Of a DNA stretch of 64,000 nucleotides, positions 40,208 to 49,134 are shown one piece after another; positions within the stretch are counted from its first letter, which is position 1; every line of letters starts with the position of its first letter. The notes under the pieces are model-generated. The model was given only the letters and a program-made list of their open reading frames with translations. It did no database searches and was not told where the DNA came from. The stretch comes from Acidobacteriota bacterium (GTDB lineage Bacteria; Pseudomonadota; Alphaproteobacteria; Caulobacterales; Hyphomonadaceae), in contig JADJRB010000001.1 of assembly GCA_016712445.1 (NCBI GenBank), positions 2,451,905-2,515,904 of the forward strand, written 5' to 3'. A program made the position numbers and the translations under genes.

Positions 40208-40637
40208 GGTCATCATCAACAAGCGCGTGGCGAAGGGGATCACGCGCGAGGTGGCCCGCACCGGCATCGACTATGCCGCGCTGCAGGCCGAGAACGAGCT
40301 GATCGACATACTGAGCGTCCCGCCGCGCCGGAGCGGTATCCTTTACAAGCAGGGCAACAACCGCTCATCCGCGCCGGGCGAGGCGCCCGCGCCGATTAGC
40401 GGCAAACTTCGCCAGTCGGTAAAGAGCTATCCCGAGGAATTCGGCGATACGTTCAGCGCTGTGGTCGGCACAGCACTGAACTATGGGGCACACCTCGAGC
40501 TAGGCACAGAGCGCATCCGGCCCCGACCTTGGATCTCGCTCCTGAACGAGGAAAAGCGCTGGTCGCGCATCCTCAAGGCATTCCGCGTCGGCGTCCGGCG
40601 GCAGTATGCCCGCGCGCGCGGATCGCTGAACTCATGA
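40185..40637 (+). CDS. HK97 gp10-like tail completion protein
   Basis: 150 residues from ATG 40185, which has CGGAGG upstream. ELIDILSVPPRRSGILYKQG, GKLRQSVKSYPEEF and VGTALNYGAHLELGTERIRP, RPWISL are typical of the HK97 gp10 family of head-tail connector proteins. 23-base overlap with the upstream gene. Confidence 0.83.
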   Translation: MTLAQKIKVIINKRVAKGITREVARTGIDYAALQAENELIDILSVPPRRSGILYKQGNNRSSAPGEAPAPISGKLRQSVKSYPEEFGDTFSAVVGTALNYGAHLELGTERIRPRPWISLLNEEKRWSRILKAFRVGVRRQYARARGSLNS

Positions 40638-41077
40638 TCGATCCACAGGCCAGCATCATTGCGTTCCTGCGGGACGCGGCCGTCCTTGACGGTGTGCTGG
40701 ACACCTTCACGCTGCCCGGCCTATCGGGACGCGCTGTGTTCCGCACCGAGGCCCCGGAAGCGTATCGCCCGCGCGCCGCGCCCTTCATCATCGTTGACCC
40801 GTTCCAGGAGGGGCCGCGCTCGCTCGGCAGCTTTTCCAGCCGCACCCCAATGTTCGATGTTCCGGTGAGGATCTTCGCGCTGATCAGAGACGAAGGAGAC
40901 GAGGTTCTGGCGCAAGCCGCCTGGCGCGTTCATCAGGCGTTGCTGGACGCCGCACTCACCTTCGATGGGGGCGTGCTGAACGATATCGACTGCCGCTTGC
41001 CGGAGGAGACGCCAACGAGCGGGCCATCCATCGGCGGCCGGCGTCTGAACGTGCGTATGCTGATCACGCTGGACTGA
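40634..41077 (+). CDS. tail terminator (DUF3168-like)
   Basis: 147 residues from ATG 40634 (ATGA). Typical tail-terminator pattern: QASIIAFLRDAAVLDGVLDT, RAAPFIIVDPFQEGPRSLGS, FDVPVRIFALIRDEGDEVLA, AAWRVHQALLDAALT, RRLNVRMLITLD. It caps the tail tube next to the head. Confidence 0.8.
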   Translation: MIDPQASIIAFLRDAAVLDGVLDTFTLPGLSGRAVFRTEAPEAYRPRAAPFIIVDPFQEGPRSLGSFSSRTPMFDVPVRIFALIRDEGDEVLAQAAWRVHQALLDAALTFDGGVLNDIDCRLPEETPTSGPSIGGRRLNVRMLITLD

Positions 41078-41160
41078 CGTTCGGCACAAATCCCCACGCG
41101 CCCCGTGCATGCGACGTTCGGGGCTGATCCAGTCAGCATACGAACCGGAGGCGGGACGCG

Positions 41161-41610
41161 ATGGCCAAGAAGTACATCCTCAAGGAAAGCTCGATTGATA
41201 TCTTCATCGGCAGCTCCCTCGACCTTGGGACCGCGACCTGGACCGAGATCCCCGAAGTTTTCAACATGGAGCGCGGGTCGATCGAGGCCGAGCTGGTCGA
41301 CGTGACCAGCTTCTCGTCCGAAGGCGACTTCCGTGAAGAACTGACAGGCTTCAAATCGTTCTCGGACGGCACAATCGAATTCTACGAGCTGATCGGCGAC
41401 ACGGTGCAGCAGCAGATCATTGACGCGCTCGGAGGTGATCCGATCTCGCTTCGCGTCACCAAGACGGACGGCATCAAAACGAAGTCGATCAAATTCCTTG
41501 TCAACGTGACGGGCGAGGCCGAACCGCTTGCGCCGGGCGAGGCCGCCTCTCTTGCCTATACCATCAAGCGCACCGGCGCCCCGGTCGTGGAAGTCACGAC
41601 GAACGCCTGA
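41161..41610 (+). CDS. major tail tube protein
   Basis: 149 residues. Beta-rich single-domain tail tube protein: TATWTEIPEVFNMERGSIEA, ELVDVTSFSSEGDFREELTG, FKSFSDGTIEFYELIGD, and a tail VNVTGEAEPLAPGEAASLAY. Position between terminator and chaperone is standard. Confidence 0.87.
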   Translation: MAKKYILKESSIDIFIGSSLDLGTATWTEIPEVFNMERGSIEAELVDVTSFSSEGDFREELTGFKSFSDGTIEFYELIGDTVQQQIIDALGGDPISLRVTKTDGIKTKSIKFLVNVTGEAEPLAPGEAASLAYTIKRTGAPVVEVTTNA

Positions 41611-41623
41611 TCCGGGACGCCCC

Positions 41624-42052
41624 ATGTCTGACATGCATGCGCTGGTTCTCGAACACGGGGGCCAGCGCCTCATTTTCAAGTGCAGCTATGCGACGCTGTT
41701 GAAGCTCGAAGCGAACGCCGATTGGCGAGCGCTGATGGCCGATGCGATGGGCTTCCAGAAAGCGTCCGCCCTGATCGAGATCGCATCGATCTTCACCGGT
41801 GTTCCGCCGGCCGACATCATCGCCCTGTCACCGCCCGTCGCCGACGTGCAGCGCTGTATCACCGGCGCGTGGTCGCTCTGCATGGAGGGGCCTGAAGGTC
41901 TGCGGCGCTATCAGGACGCCGTCGCCAAGGAGGCGGCGGCCGACGCGGGAAAGCCGGAGAGGACAGCGAACGTGGGCTGGGGCGAGCCATTCTGGACGAC
42001 CTTGCGCAGGCTCTGGTCGCGGGTGTTCCGGAGGCCGGTTTCTGGCGCCTGA
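41624..42052 (+). CDS. tail assembly chaperone, unshifted product (gpG-like)
   Basis: 142 residues from ATG 41624. RLIFKCSYATLLKLEANADW, RALMADAMGFQKASALIEIA and WSLCMEGPEGLRRYQDAVA fit a gpG-type tail chaperone. A GGGAAAG heptamer at 41947-41953 lies in the correct frame (..G GGA AAG) for a -1 shift into the next frame. After the shift point the unshifted end is short. Confidence 0.82.
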   Translation: MSDMHALVLEHGGQRLIFKCSYATLLKLEANADWRALMADAMGFQKASALIEIASIFTGVPPADIIALSPPVADVQRCITGAWSLCMEGPEGLRRYQDAVAKEAAADAGKPERTANVGWGEPFWTTLRRLWSRVFRRPVSGA

Positions 42053-42276
42053 CGTGCTGGCAGTTCCGGCAGGTCCACGCCGCATTCATCAAGCGCGAGG
42101 AAGCGGCCCAGAACCAGATCATTTCCGGCCACTACATGGCCCTCAGCATGGAGCGCGCGAAGAAGCCGAAGCGCCTCGAAGCCTACCTCGTGGGCAAACA
42201 ATCCCCGCGCACCCGCAACGAACGAAAATCGCCTGAACAGGTCTGGGCCGGCCTCGAATCCTGGCTGACGGAGTAG
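41624..42276 (+). CDS. tail assembly chaperone frameshift fusion (gpG-T-like)
   Basis: Join 41624-41953, then -1 shift and 41953-42276: about 217 residues. The downstream frame (LDDLAQALVAGVPEAGFWRL, TCWQFRQVHAAFIKREEAAQ, NQIISGHYMALSMERA) looks like the T part of a G-T chaperone and has no start of its own near its beginning. Placement directly before the tape measure gene is standard. Confidence 0.82.
41947..41953 (+). promoter_or_regulatory. GGGAAAG slippery heptamer
   Basis: X XXY YYZ heptamer read as G GGA AAG in the upstream frame, identical to the lambda G-T site. The downstream frame stays open from here to 42276. Confidence 0.85.
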
Positions 42277-42282
42277 GGCGCG

Positions 42283-45200
42283 ATGGCACGGAACCCGATC
42301 GTAGGCGGCATCGGCTTCGCCCTCGAAGTCGACGACTCCAAGTTCATCCAGCAACTGCGCAAGGCGGGTGAGCGCGGCAAGCGCGAACTTGAAGGCACGA
42401 CCACGGCCGCCGACCGGCTCGAGGACGAACTGCGTCAGGCCGGCGTGATTGGCGAACGCTCGCTCCGCCAGATTGAAACGAGCGCTGACCGGGTCAGCGA
42501 CCAACTCGCCCGCGCCCGCCGCAATGCCGACCTGTTGCGCAACACCGTTTCAGGACTCGCGCTCGGCGCCGCTTTCGTTGCCGGCGCAAAGACGATTGCC
42601 AACTTCTCACAGTCCATGTCGACGCTGGAGGCCGTCTCCGGGGCGGTCGGCACCGAGCTCGACGGGCTGCGCAACAAGGCGCTGGAACTCGGCGCCTCCA
42701 CCCGCTTCAGCGCCACCCAGGCCGCCGATGCGATGGGCGAGCTGGCCCGGGCGGGCTTCACCGCCAACGAAGTGCTGGCCGCCATCGGTCCGACGCTCTC
42801 GGCGGCGCAGGCCGGCGGCGCCGATATCGCCTCAACCGCAGAAATCATCGGCTCGACGATCCGCGGCTTCGGGATTGAGGCGACAGATGCCGCGCGGGTC
42901 GCGGATGTCCTCGCGCAGGCCGCCAACGCATCGAACGCCGGCATCACGGATCTCGGCGAAGCCCTGAAGTTCGCCGCGCCCACCGCGCGTCAGCTCGGGC
43001 TCGATCTGGAAGAGACGATCGCTATTATCGGCAAGTTGAGCGACGGCGGCCTGAAGGGCGGCCTCGCGGGCCGGGGCTTCCAGTCCCTTGCAACTCAGAT
43101 CGTCAACAATCGCGAAGAAATTCAGGGACTGATCGGCGACTTCAACCTCGCCGAAGAGGGCCTTGGGAGTGTGCTCCGCAGGCTGAAGGAAGCCGGGATC
43201 ACGACTGAGCAGATCATCAAGCTGTTCCGGGCCGAAAACCTCGACACGTTCGGCATCCTCGCCAACGCGGCTGTGGACGAGTCCCTGAACGGACTTGAAA
43301 AGGTCTTGCGCGCCGCCGAGGGCTCGTCGGCCCGCGCCGCCGCGATCATGGACGACAACCTGAACGGCGCGATCCTCGGGGCCATGTCGCGCCTTGAAGC
43401 GCTGATCATCGCGCTCGGTGATGCCGGGGCGACGAACGCCCTTGTCACCGCCCTAGACGGGCTCAGCAGTCTGCTGAAGCTGGCGGCGGACAACGCCGAT
43501 GTCCTGCAGGCCGCGATCATCGCTCTATCGATCCGGGCGCTTATCCCGCTCGCCGCAAGCCTCGGCCGGTACGTGATCGGCCAAATCGTGGCGCTGCAGG
43601 CCCAGCTCGTCGTGCTAACAGCCATTGCCGGTCGGTCGGTTACGGCGCTCGCATCGACGGCCGCCGTGGCGGGACGCCTCGTCTTTGCCCTCGGCCCGCT
43701 CACCCTTGGCATCGCGGCGGCCGCTGCGGCCTATGTCGCGCTTGCCCGGGATGCTCAGAAGGCGGAGCGTTCCATGAACGCGGCCGACGACGCGCTCGGC
43801 AAGTACAAGGAGACGGTCAAGCGGATCGAGGACGACACGCGCGCCCTCGAGTCAGCCAATGACGCGCTGACGGCCGCCATTTCGGCGCAAGGCCCCGCGG
43901 CGCGCGCCGCAGCCATTGAAGAGGTGGCCGCGATCCAGGATCGCATCACGGCCAACGAGCGCCTGGCGGAAGTCTACAAGGCGCAGCTCGGCGCACAGAT
44001 CGCAGCGGCCGAAAATGCGATCTCGACCCAACTCGCCCCTGTCGAGATTCAGGGGGCCAACGTTGCGGGCTTGCGCCGTAGCGGAGCGACCGCGGCGCAG
44101 ATCAAGGACGCGGTCGACCAGTTCCGGGAGCAAACGCGCAAGGATGTCGACGCCGCACTTGCGGCCGGGAAACCACTGACCGTCGAGCAGCGAGAGTTCG
44201 TCATCGTCGACGCCGACCGCCGGCAAGCGGAAGAACGCCTGAACTCTCTCCGGGAAGCCTACAAGGCATTCAACAAGGAGCGCCGGGACGCGGCGCGCGA
44301 CTATGCGACCCCCCGCGACTTCGCGGGGCAGGGCGGCAATCCGTACCAGGCAGATATCGACGCCGAGATGGCGAAGATCAAACGGCTCGAGGCGTCGATC
44401 CGCGAGGCCGAAAAGTCCGGATCCGATGGTGCGAAGCGCGTCGCGCAGGAATACCGCAACCAGATCGGTATTTCGCAGCGCTTCATCGATGAGCTGAACC
44501 GTGGAATTGCGCCTGACCTCGCCCGTCAGATCGCCGAGGGCGACCGCGACGCCAAAGCGATTCAGGACGAGCTCGAAAACATCGCCCAGCTGCAAAAGGA
44601 CATCACGACCGCCGAGGCCAACGGGCGGGGCGACATCGTCAAGGCCCGCAAGGAAGAACTGGTCGTTGCCGAGAAGACGCTGGCACTTCTTCAGGGCGGC
44701 ATCGACCCGGAGATCGCCCGCGAAATCGCAACTCCTCCGAAAGCCGAGAAAGGTGGGGCGGCGGACAAGGCCCTCGAGGACGCGAAACGCAAGGTCGTCG
44801 AACTCAACGAAGCCTACGACTTCCAGACGCCGATAGAGGCGCTGAAACGATGGAAGCAAGAACAGCTCTCTGCGATCGACCAGGTCATGGAGAGCGAAGA
44901 GGACCGAGCCGCTGCACGGTCCAAGCTCGATGCCGTATATCAGGATCGCTACGACGAAATCTTCGTCGCAGAGCAGAAGCTGGAACTGGAAACGGTCAAC
45001 GCCGAGGCCGCGAAGCAGCGCGCGATAGAAGACACCCTCGCCGCGCGCGATCTCGAAATCGCCCTGCAACTCGCACAGCTTCGCGGCGACAAGGAGCAGG
45101 TCAAGGCGCTCGAAGCCAAAGCTGACCGCCAGCAGCGGATCAACGATCTCGTTGCCGCCGGCCTGACGCTGTCGGAGGCCACGCTGCGGGCCGATGCCGA

Positions 45201-46098
45201 AATCGCCGAGATTCAGGCCGGCACCCCCGGCGAGGCCGAGGCGGCGAAGCGAGCCTTCGCTGAAGGACTGTCGGGCGACATCAGTAGCGCCCTGAGCAAT
45301 GCCGTCCGATCAGGCGACTATGGGGCCATCTTCCAGGAGATCATCAACTCGTCAGCGGCGCGCGGTCTGGAAGACGCGATCAATGAGCTCGCCGACAACC
45401 TGGCCAACCTGTTCGCCAATATCGCTTTCGGCAAGGATGGCACCGGAGGTCTGTTCGGCAATGTCGTAGGCGGCGGGCTTACCCCGCCCATCGTCGAGGC
45501 GCAGACTGCTGAAGCTGTAAAGGCGGCGACGGACGGCGCCGTCGAGACAGCGACCGCTGCGTCGGTCACCGGCCTGGGCACCGCCGCCACCGGCGCAGCG
45601 GCATCGACTTCGGCCCTTGCGACAGGCGGCACGGCCGCCGCAGGCGCCGCTTCGGTGTTAACGACGGCCTTCGGAGCGGTTGCGGCGGCGGCCACAGCTG
45701 CCGCTTCGGCGCTTGCCGCGGCTGCGGCTTCAGGAACGGCGTCGACCGCCAATCATGCGGTCGCAGGCGCATTGTCATTCGGCGGGGGCCGCGCGCGAGG
45801 CGGTCCGGTCGTGCCGGGCAAGTTCTACGAAGTAAACGAAGGGGGCATCGCTGAAATGCTCCGTATCGGGCGCAAGAACTTCCTGCTGCCCGGGGCGGCG
45901 GGGAAAGTGACGCCGCTGGCCGGGGCGCAGGCGCCGGCGCCGCGCGAGCGCACCGTGGCGCGCCATGACATCTACGTGCACGGCACCGGCAATGAAGAGA
46001 TCCAGCGCGCCGTCGACGAAGGCGTTCAGCGCTCGGTTCGCATCGCCAAGACGCAGGCCGGCCCGGCGACGGCTGACTTCCAGATGCGGAAAGGCTGA
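42283..46098 (+). CDS. tape measure protein
   Basis: 1271 residues; length predicts a siphovirus tail of roughly 190 nm at 1.5 angstrom per residue. N-terminal TP901-type region (NFSQSMSTLEAVSGAVGTEL, FSATQAADAMGELARAGFTA), several hydrophobic segments around 400-480, long coiled coils (about 490-990), and an Ala/Thr/Gly-rich hydrophobic region near 1070-1160. It is the largest gene in the window. Confidence 0.95.
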   Translation: MARNPIVGGIGFALEVDDSKFIQQLRKAGERGKRELEGTTTAADRLEDELRQAGVIGERSLRQIETSADRVSDQLARARRNADLLRNTVSGLALGAAFVAGAKTIANFSQSMSTLEAVSGAVGTELDGLRNKALELGASTRFSATQAADAMGELARAGFTANEVLAAIGPTLSAAQAGGADIASTAEIIGSTIRGFGIEATDAARVADVLAQAANASNAGITDLGEALKFAAPTARQLGLDLEETIAIIGKLSDGGLKGGLAGRGFQSLATQIVNNREEIQGLIGDFNLAEEGLGSVLRRLKEAGITTEQIIKLFRAENLDTFGILANAAVDESLNGLEKVLRAAEGSSARAAAIMDDNLNGAILGAMSRLEALIIALGDAGATNALVTALDGLSSLLKLAADNADVLQAAIIALSIRALIPLAASLGRYVIGQIVALQAQLVVLTAIAGRSVTALASTAAVAGRLVFALGPLTLGIAAAAAAYVALARDAQKAERSMNAADDALGKYKETVKRIEDDTRALESANDALTAAISAQGPAARAAAIEEVAAIQDRITANERLAEVYKAQLGAQIAAAENAISTQLAPVEIQGANVAGLRRSGATAAQIKDAVDQFREQTRKDVDAALAAGKPLTVEQREFVIVDADRRQAEERLNSLREAYKAFNKERRDAARDYATPRDFAGQGGNPYQADIDAEMAKIKRLEASIREAEKSGSDGAKRVAQEYRNQIGISQRFIDELNRGIAPDLARQIAEGDRDAKAIQDELENIAQLQKDITTAEANGRGDIVKARKEELVVAEKTLALLQGGIDPEIAREIATPPKAEKGGAADKALEDAKRKVVELNEAYDFQTPIEALKRWKQEQLSAIDQVMESEEDRAAARSKLDAVYQDRYDEIFVAEQKLELETVNAEAAKQRAIEDTLAARDLEIALQLAQLRGDKEQVKALEAKADRQQRINDLVAAGLTLSEATLRADAEIAEIQAGTPGEAEAAKRAFAEGLSGDISSALSNAVRSGDYGAIFQEIINSSAARGLEDAINELADNLANLFANIAFGKDGTGGLFGNVVGGGLTPPIVEAQTAEAVKAATDGAVETATAASVTGLGTAATGAAASTSALATGGTAAAGAASVLTTAFGAVAAAATAAASALAAAAASGTASTANHAVAGALSFGGGRARGGPVVPGKFYEVNEGGIAEMLRIGRKNFLLPGAAGKVTPLAGAQAPAPRERTVARHDIYVHGTGNEEIQRAVDEGVQRSVRIAKTQAGPATADFQMRKG

Positions 46099-46101
46099 AC
46101 C

Positions 46102-46761
46102 GTGACGACGCAGACGATGATTGCTTGGCCATACGCGGTTTACTCCGGCGAAGTCGGCCTGAACCTCGTGACGCAGAACCGGTCGCCCGGTTCATCCCTT
46201 TCCGGATTCACGCAGGTGATCGGAGGCGGCGGGCAGCGCTGGGCCTTCACGATGGATACCAACACGCTGAAGCCCGCGCTGATCCCCGTCTACCGGGCAA
46301 CGTTGGCGAAGGCCGACGGCCGCCTTGGCATTTTTCGTATCCCGGTGCGCGACAAGTACGCGCCGAAGCCCGGCGCGGAGGGCTTGCCGGGCGTCTCGCG
46401 CGTCGTGCATTCGTCAGGCGCGGCGTTCAATACCGGCGCGGGCTATACCATCCGTGGGCCGACCATCCGGGCCACGGTCGACGCGGGCGGCACGTCATTC
46501 GAAGCTGATGCCGTGACGCTGGCCTATCTCGGCCCCGGCATGTTCTTCGGCCTCGGCAACGACTTGCACATCTGCACCCGCCATGAATGGGGCAGGCTGC
46601 ATTTCAAACCCGGCGCGCGGCGCGATCATTCCGACAGGCCGATCAGCTTGCGCCCCTCCCTGATCGCCCGGTTGGCGGACGATACCAGCGGCGCGCTTGC
46701 CCTCGACGGCGGAAAATGGGGGCGGCCGCAGATCAGCTTCATTGAGCACGTGCTGCCATGA
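46102..46761 (+). CDS. minor tail protein
   Basis: 219 residues, GTG start. WPYAVYSGEVGLNLVTQNRS, LSGFTQVIGGGGQRWAF and FGLGNDLHICTRHEWG are beta-rich. Position after the tape measure and before DUF2163-like and NlpC-like genes suggests a distal tail/hub subunit. Confidence 0.78.
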   Translation: MTTQTMIAWPYAVYSGEVGLNLVTQNRSPGSSLSGFTQVIGGGGQRWAFTMDTNTLKPALIPVYRATLAKADGRLGIFRIPVRDKYAPKPGAEGLPGVSRVVHSSGAAFNTGAGYTIRGPTIRATVDAGGTSFEADAVTLAYLGPGMFFGLGNDLHICTRHEWGRLHFKPGARRDHSDRPISLRPSLIARLADDTSGALALDGGKWGRPQISFIEHVLP

Positions 46762-47324
46762 GCGACTTCGAACCCGCCATCGAGGCGCAACTCGCCGGCG
46801 CGACAGTGGTCATGGCGGTGCTGATCAAGATCGCTTTCGCGTCGGAGACCGCGTTCTTGTGGACGGGGGTCGGCGAGCGTTCGTTTGGCGGCGAGAGATG
46901 GACGGGCATCGGGAGCGTCATCAGCATTAGCGAGATCACACGGCTGCAGAATGGCCAAGCCGACCCCTTCGAGATTGCCGTCGTCGCCGACGAGGAGATC
47001 CTTCGGCGGGGCCTGATCGAATTCAACGACGAGGCCAAGGACCGGGAAATATCGGTCTACCTGCAATTCCTCGACTTCGAGGCTGATGCGCCTCTGGGCC
47101 CTCCCTGGCAAATCCGCGATGGCGTGATGCGCGGTGCATCGCTCGCCGTGGGCGGCGACTCGATGGTGCTGTCGATCACCTGCGACACGCTTTCCAGCCG
47201 TCGAAATCGCCCGGCATTCGGGATGCTGACCGACCGGGATCAGAAGGCGCGCTTTCCCGACGATCGGGGACTTGAGTTTGTGCACGACACGGATGGGAGG
47301 GAAATCCTATGGCCGGTGTTCTAA
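46758..47324 (+). CDS. minor tail protein
   Basis: 188 residues, ATGA overlap. VLIKIAFASETAFLWTGVGE, RSFGGERWTGIGSVISISEI, WQIRDGVMRGASLAVGGDSM and LSITCDTLSSRRNRPAFGML resemble phage tail proteins of the DUF2163/hub type. Helps form the tail tip. Confidence 0.78.
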   Translation: MSDFEPAIEAQLAGATVVMAVLIKIAFASETAFLWTGVGERSFGGERWTGIGSVISISEITRLQNGQADPFEIAVVADEEILRRGLIEFNDEAKDREISVYLQFLDFEADAPLGPPWQIRDGVMRGASLAVGGDSMVLSITCDTLSSRRNRPAFGMLTDRDQKARFPDDRGLEFVHDTDGREILWPVF

Positions 47325-47725
47325 TCGACGCCGTGGACGCCACCCTGCGGCGCTGGGCGCGAGAGCCCTTTGCGTGGGGGGAGACGGACTGCGCGCTGTC
47401 AGTGTTCCGGCACGTCGCAGAGGCGTGGGGGGACGCGCGGGCGCTTTCGCGCTGGGTCGGCCGCTACCGCGACGAACCGGGGGCGCAGTCGATCCTGCGG
47501 GGCAAGGGCGGGCCGGTGCGGGCGTTCCAAGACGAACTGGTGTCGATCGGCGCGCGCCGGGTCAGGTCGCCCCAGCGCGGCGCTGTTGGGCTTGTGCGCG
47601 ACGGCCGGGACAAGCTGGTGGCGGCGGTTTGCCTGCGCGATGGTTGGTGGGCCGCGCGCACCGCTTCAGGCTTCGCCGCTTTCCGGGCCTCCGCGATCGT
47701 CGCCTTCGATAAGGCGGGCAACTGA
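47309..47725 (+). CDS. DUF6950/NlpC-like tail-associated protein
   Basis: 138 residues. WAREPFAWGETDCALSVFRH has the WGETDC cysteine motif of DUF6950, a shortened NlpC/P60-type papain-like fold found in tail tips; a His-containing partner motif is not obvious. It overlaps its upstream neighbour by 16 bases. Possible role: local peptidoglycan opening during DNA entry. Confidence 0.8.
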   Translation: MAGVLIDAVDATLRRWAREPFAWGETDCALSVFRHVAEAWGDARALSRWVGRYRDEPGAQSILRGKGGPVRAFQDELVSIGARRVRSPQRGAVGLVRDGRDKLVAAVCLRDGWWAARTASGFAAFRASAIVAFDKAGN

Positions 47726-49092
47726 TGCCGCAGGCCTATCCCTTCCTCGCGCAGGCCGCCGCCTACATCAGCCAGGGCGCGGCGTACCTCTATAACCTCT
47801 ATGGCTCGAGCTTCCTGTTCCGCACGGCGGTTCAGGTAGGCTTCTCGGTCGGCACATCGGCGCTTGTCGCCTCGATGAACAAGCCGCCGAAGCCGGGAGA
47901 CCGGAAGGAGTCGCTCCGCGGCGAAATCCTGCCGCGCCCCGTGAACTTCGGCCTGACGCTTGCCGGCTCGTCGGTGGTCTATGATGACGTTGCCTCGAAG
48001 ACCCGCTGGCAGGTCCATGTCCACAATCACGGCCAAGTCGAACGGCTCATTGAGCGCCGCTTCGGAGGGAAGCCCTACCTGCTGGATGCAGCGGGCCAGC
48101 TGCTGCCGTTCTCGCGGTTCCAAGACTCGCCCTATGCCGAATTCCGGGACGGCGCGGAGGATCAGGCGGCCTCCGTCTTGATGATGACGCCTGACTTGCG
48201 CAAGGGGCCTTTGGCGGCACCCGGTTGGACCGCCGATCACCGCCTCCGCGGGTTGGCCTACAGCGTCATCCGCGCGCCGTCGGTCAAGCCTGAGAAGTTC
48301 AGCGAGATCTATCCTGAAGGGCGCCCGCCCGTACCGTCGATCATCGGCGAGTTCGGCCGGCCATTGGACCCGCGCACAGGGCAGCGGGCGTACACCCCGA
48401 ACGGCGCTCTCATCTTCGCTTGGTTTCTCACGCATCCGCTCGGCGGGCGTGTGCCGGAGTCGCGGATCAATTGGGACGCCTTGGCCGAAGCGGCGAACGC
48501 GGCCGACCGGCTGGGCTACGAACTGGCGGGATCGTGGAACGCGAACGAAGCCCCGAAGGTGGCGCAGACCAACATGCTCGCCGCGCTAGACGCCGCAATG
48601 TGGACCGGGCCCGACGGGCGCATCCGCCTCGACCTCGGCGAATGGCGCGACCCGACGGTGACGCTGGCGCATGATCACGTGCTGCAGGTGCAAAGCCTGA
48701 GCGCGGGCTCGGCGGAGGGCGAAGCTCTGACCGAGCAGGTGGTGAAGTTTCCCGATCGCGAGCGGGACTATTCTGAAGTGGAGGAAGTCGCGGCTTCGAT
48801 CGACGGCCCGGTCTATGAGCCGCGCGTCTCCGACCTGACTTATTGCCCCACAAAGACGCAAGCCCTTCGCCTCGGCCGGCGCATCTTCACGCGCGACACC
48901 GCGCGATGGCGCGCAGACCTGTCGCTCAACCTCGCAGGCCTTCGCCTGATCAACCAGCGCTTCGCCGTGGTGCACTTGCCCGACTTCGGATTGCATCACG
49001 AGGCGATGGAACTGGACTCCTGGGGCTTTGATCCGGCGACGGGACAGGTGTCAGCGTCTTTGCGCTCGGTTGCGCCGGAGCACTTCACCTAG
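47725..49092 (+). CDS. tail tip/hub protein
   Basis: 455 residues, TGATG overlap. N-terminal hydrophobic, Ala/Gly/Tyr-rich stretch (FLAQAAAYISQGAAYLYNLY) then a compact beta-rich part (NFGLTLAGSSVVYDDVASKT) like the N-terminal part of gpJ-type host-specificity proteins. The long fibre portion of gpJ is not here; the next genes provide fibres. Confidence 0.8.
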   Translation: MPQAYPFLAQAAAYISQGAAYLYNLYGSSFLFRTAVQVGFSVGTSALVASMNKPPKPGDRKESLRGEILPRPVNFGLTLAGSSVVYDDVASKTRWQVHVHNHGQVERLIERRFGGKPYLLDAAGQLLPFSRFQDSPYAEFRDGAEDQAASVLMMTPDLRKGPLAAPGWTADHRLRGLAYSVIRAPSVKPEKFSEIYPEGRPPVPSIIGEFGRPLDPRTGQRAYTPNGALIFAWFLTHPLGGRVPESRINWDALAEAANAADRLGYELAGSWNANEAPKVAQTNMLAALDAAMWTGPDGRIRLDLGEWRDPTVTLAHDHVLQVQSLSAGSAEGEALTEQVVKFPDRERDYSEVEEVAASIDGPVYEPRVSDLTYCPTKTQALRLGRRIFTRDTARWRADLSLNLAGLRLINQRFAVVHLPDFGLHHEAMELDSWGFDPATGQVSASLRSVAPEHFT

Positions 49093-49134
49093 GGCCGAAA
49101 TCCCCACGCGCGGGCAGGCGGCGATTATCGCGGC

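Noticed and set aside
43852..45069. Minus-strand ORF of 405 aa opposite the tape measure gene
   Set aside because: Antisense shadow of the tape measure coiled coil; no ribosome-binding site and no recognisable domain.
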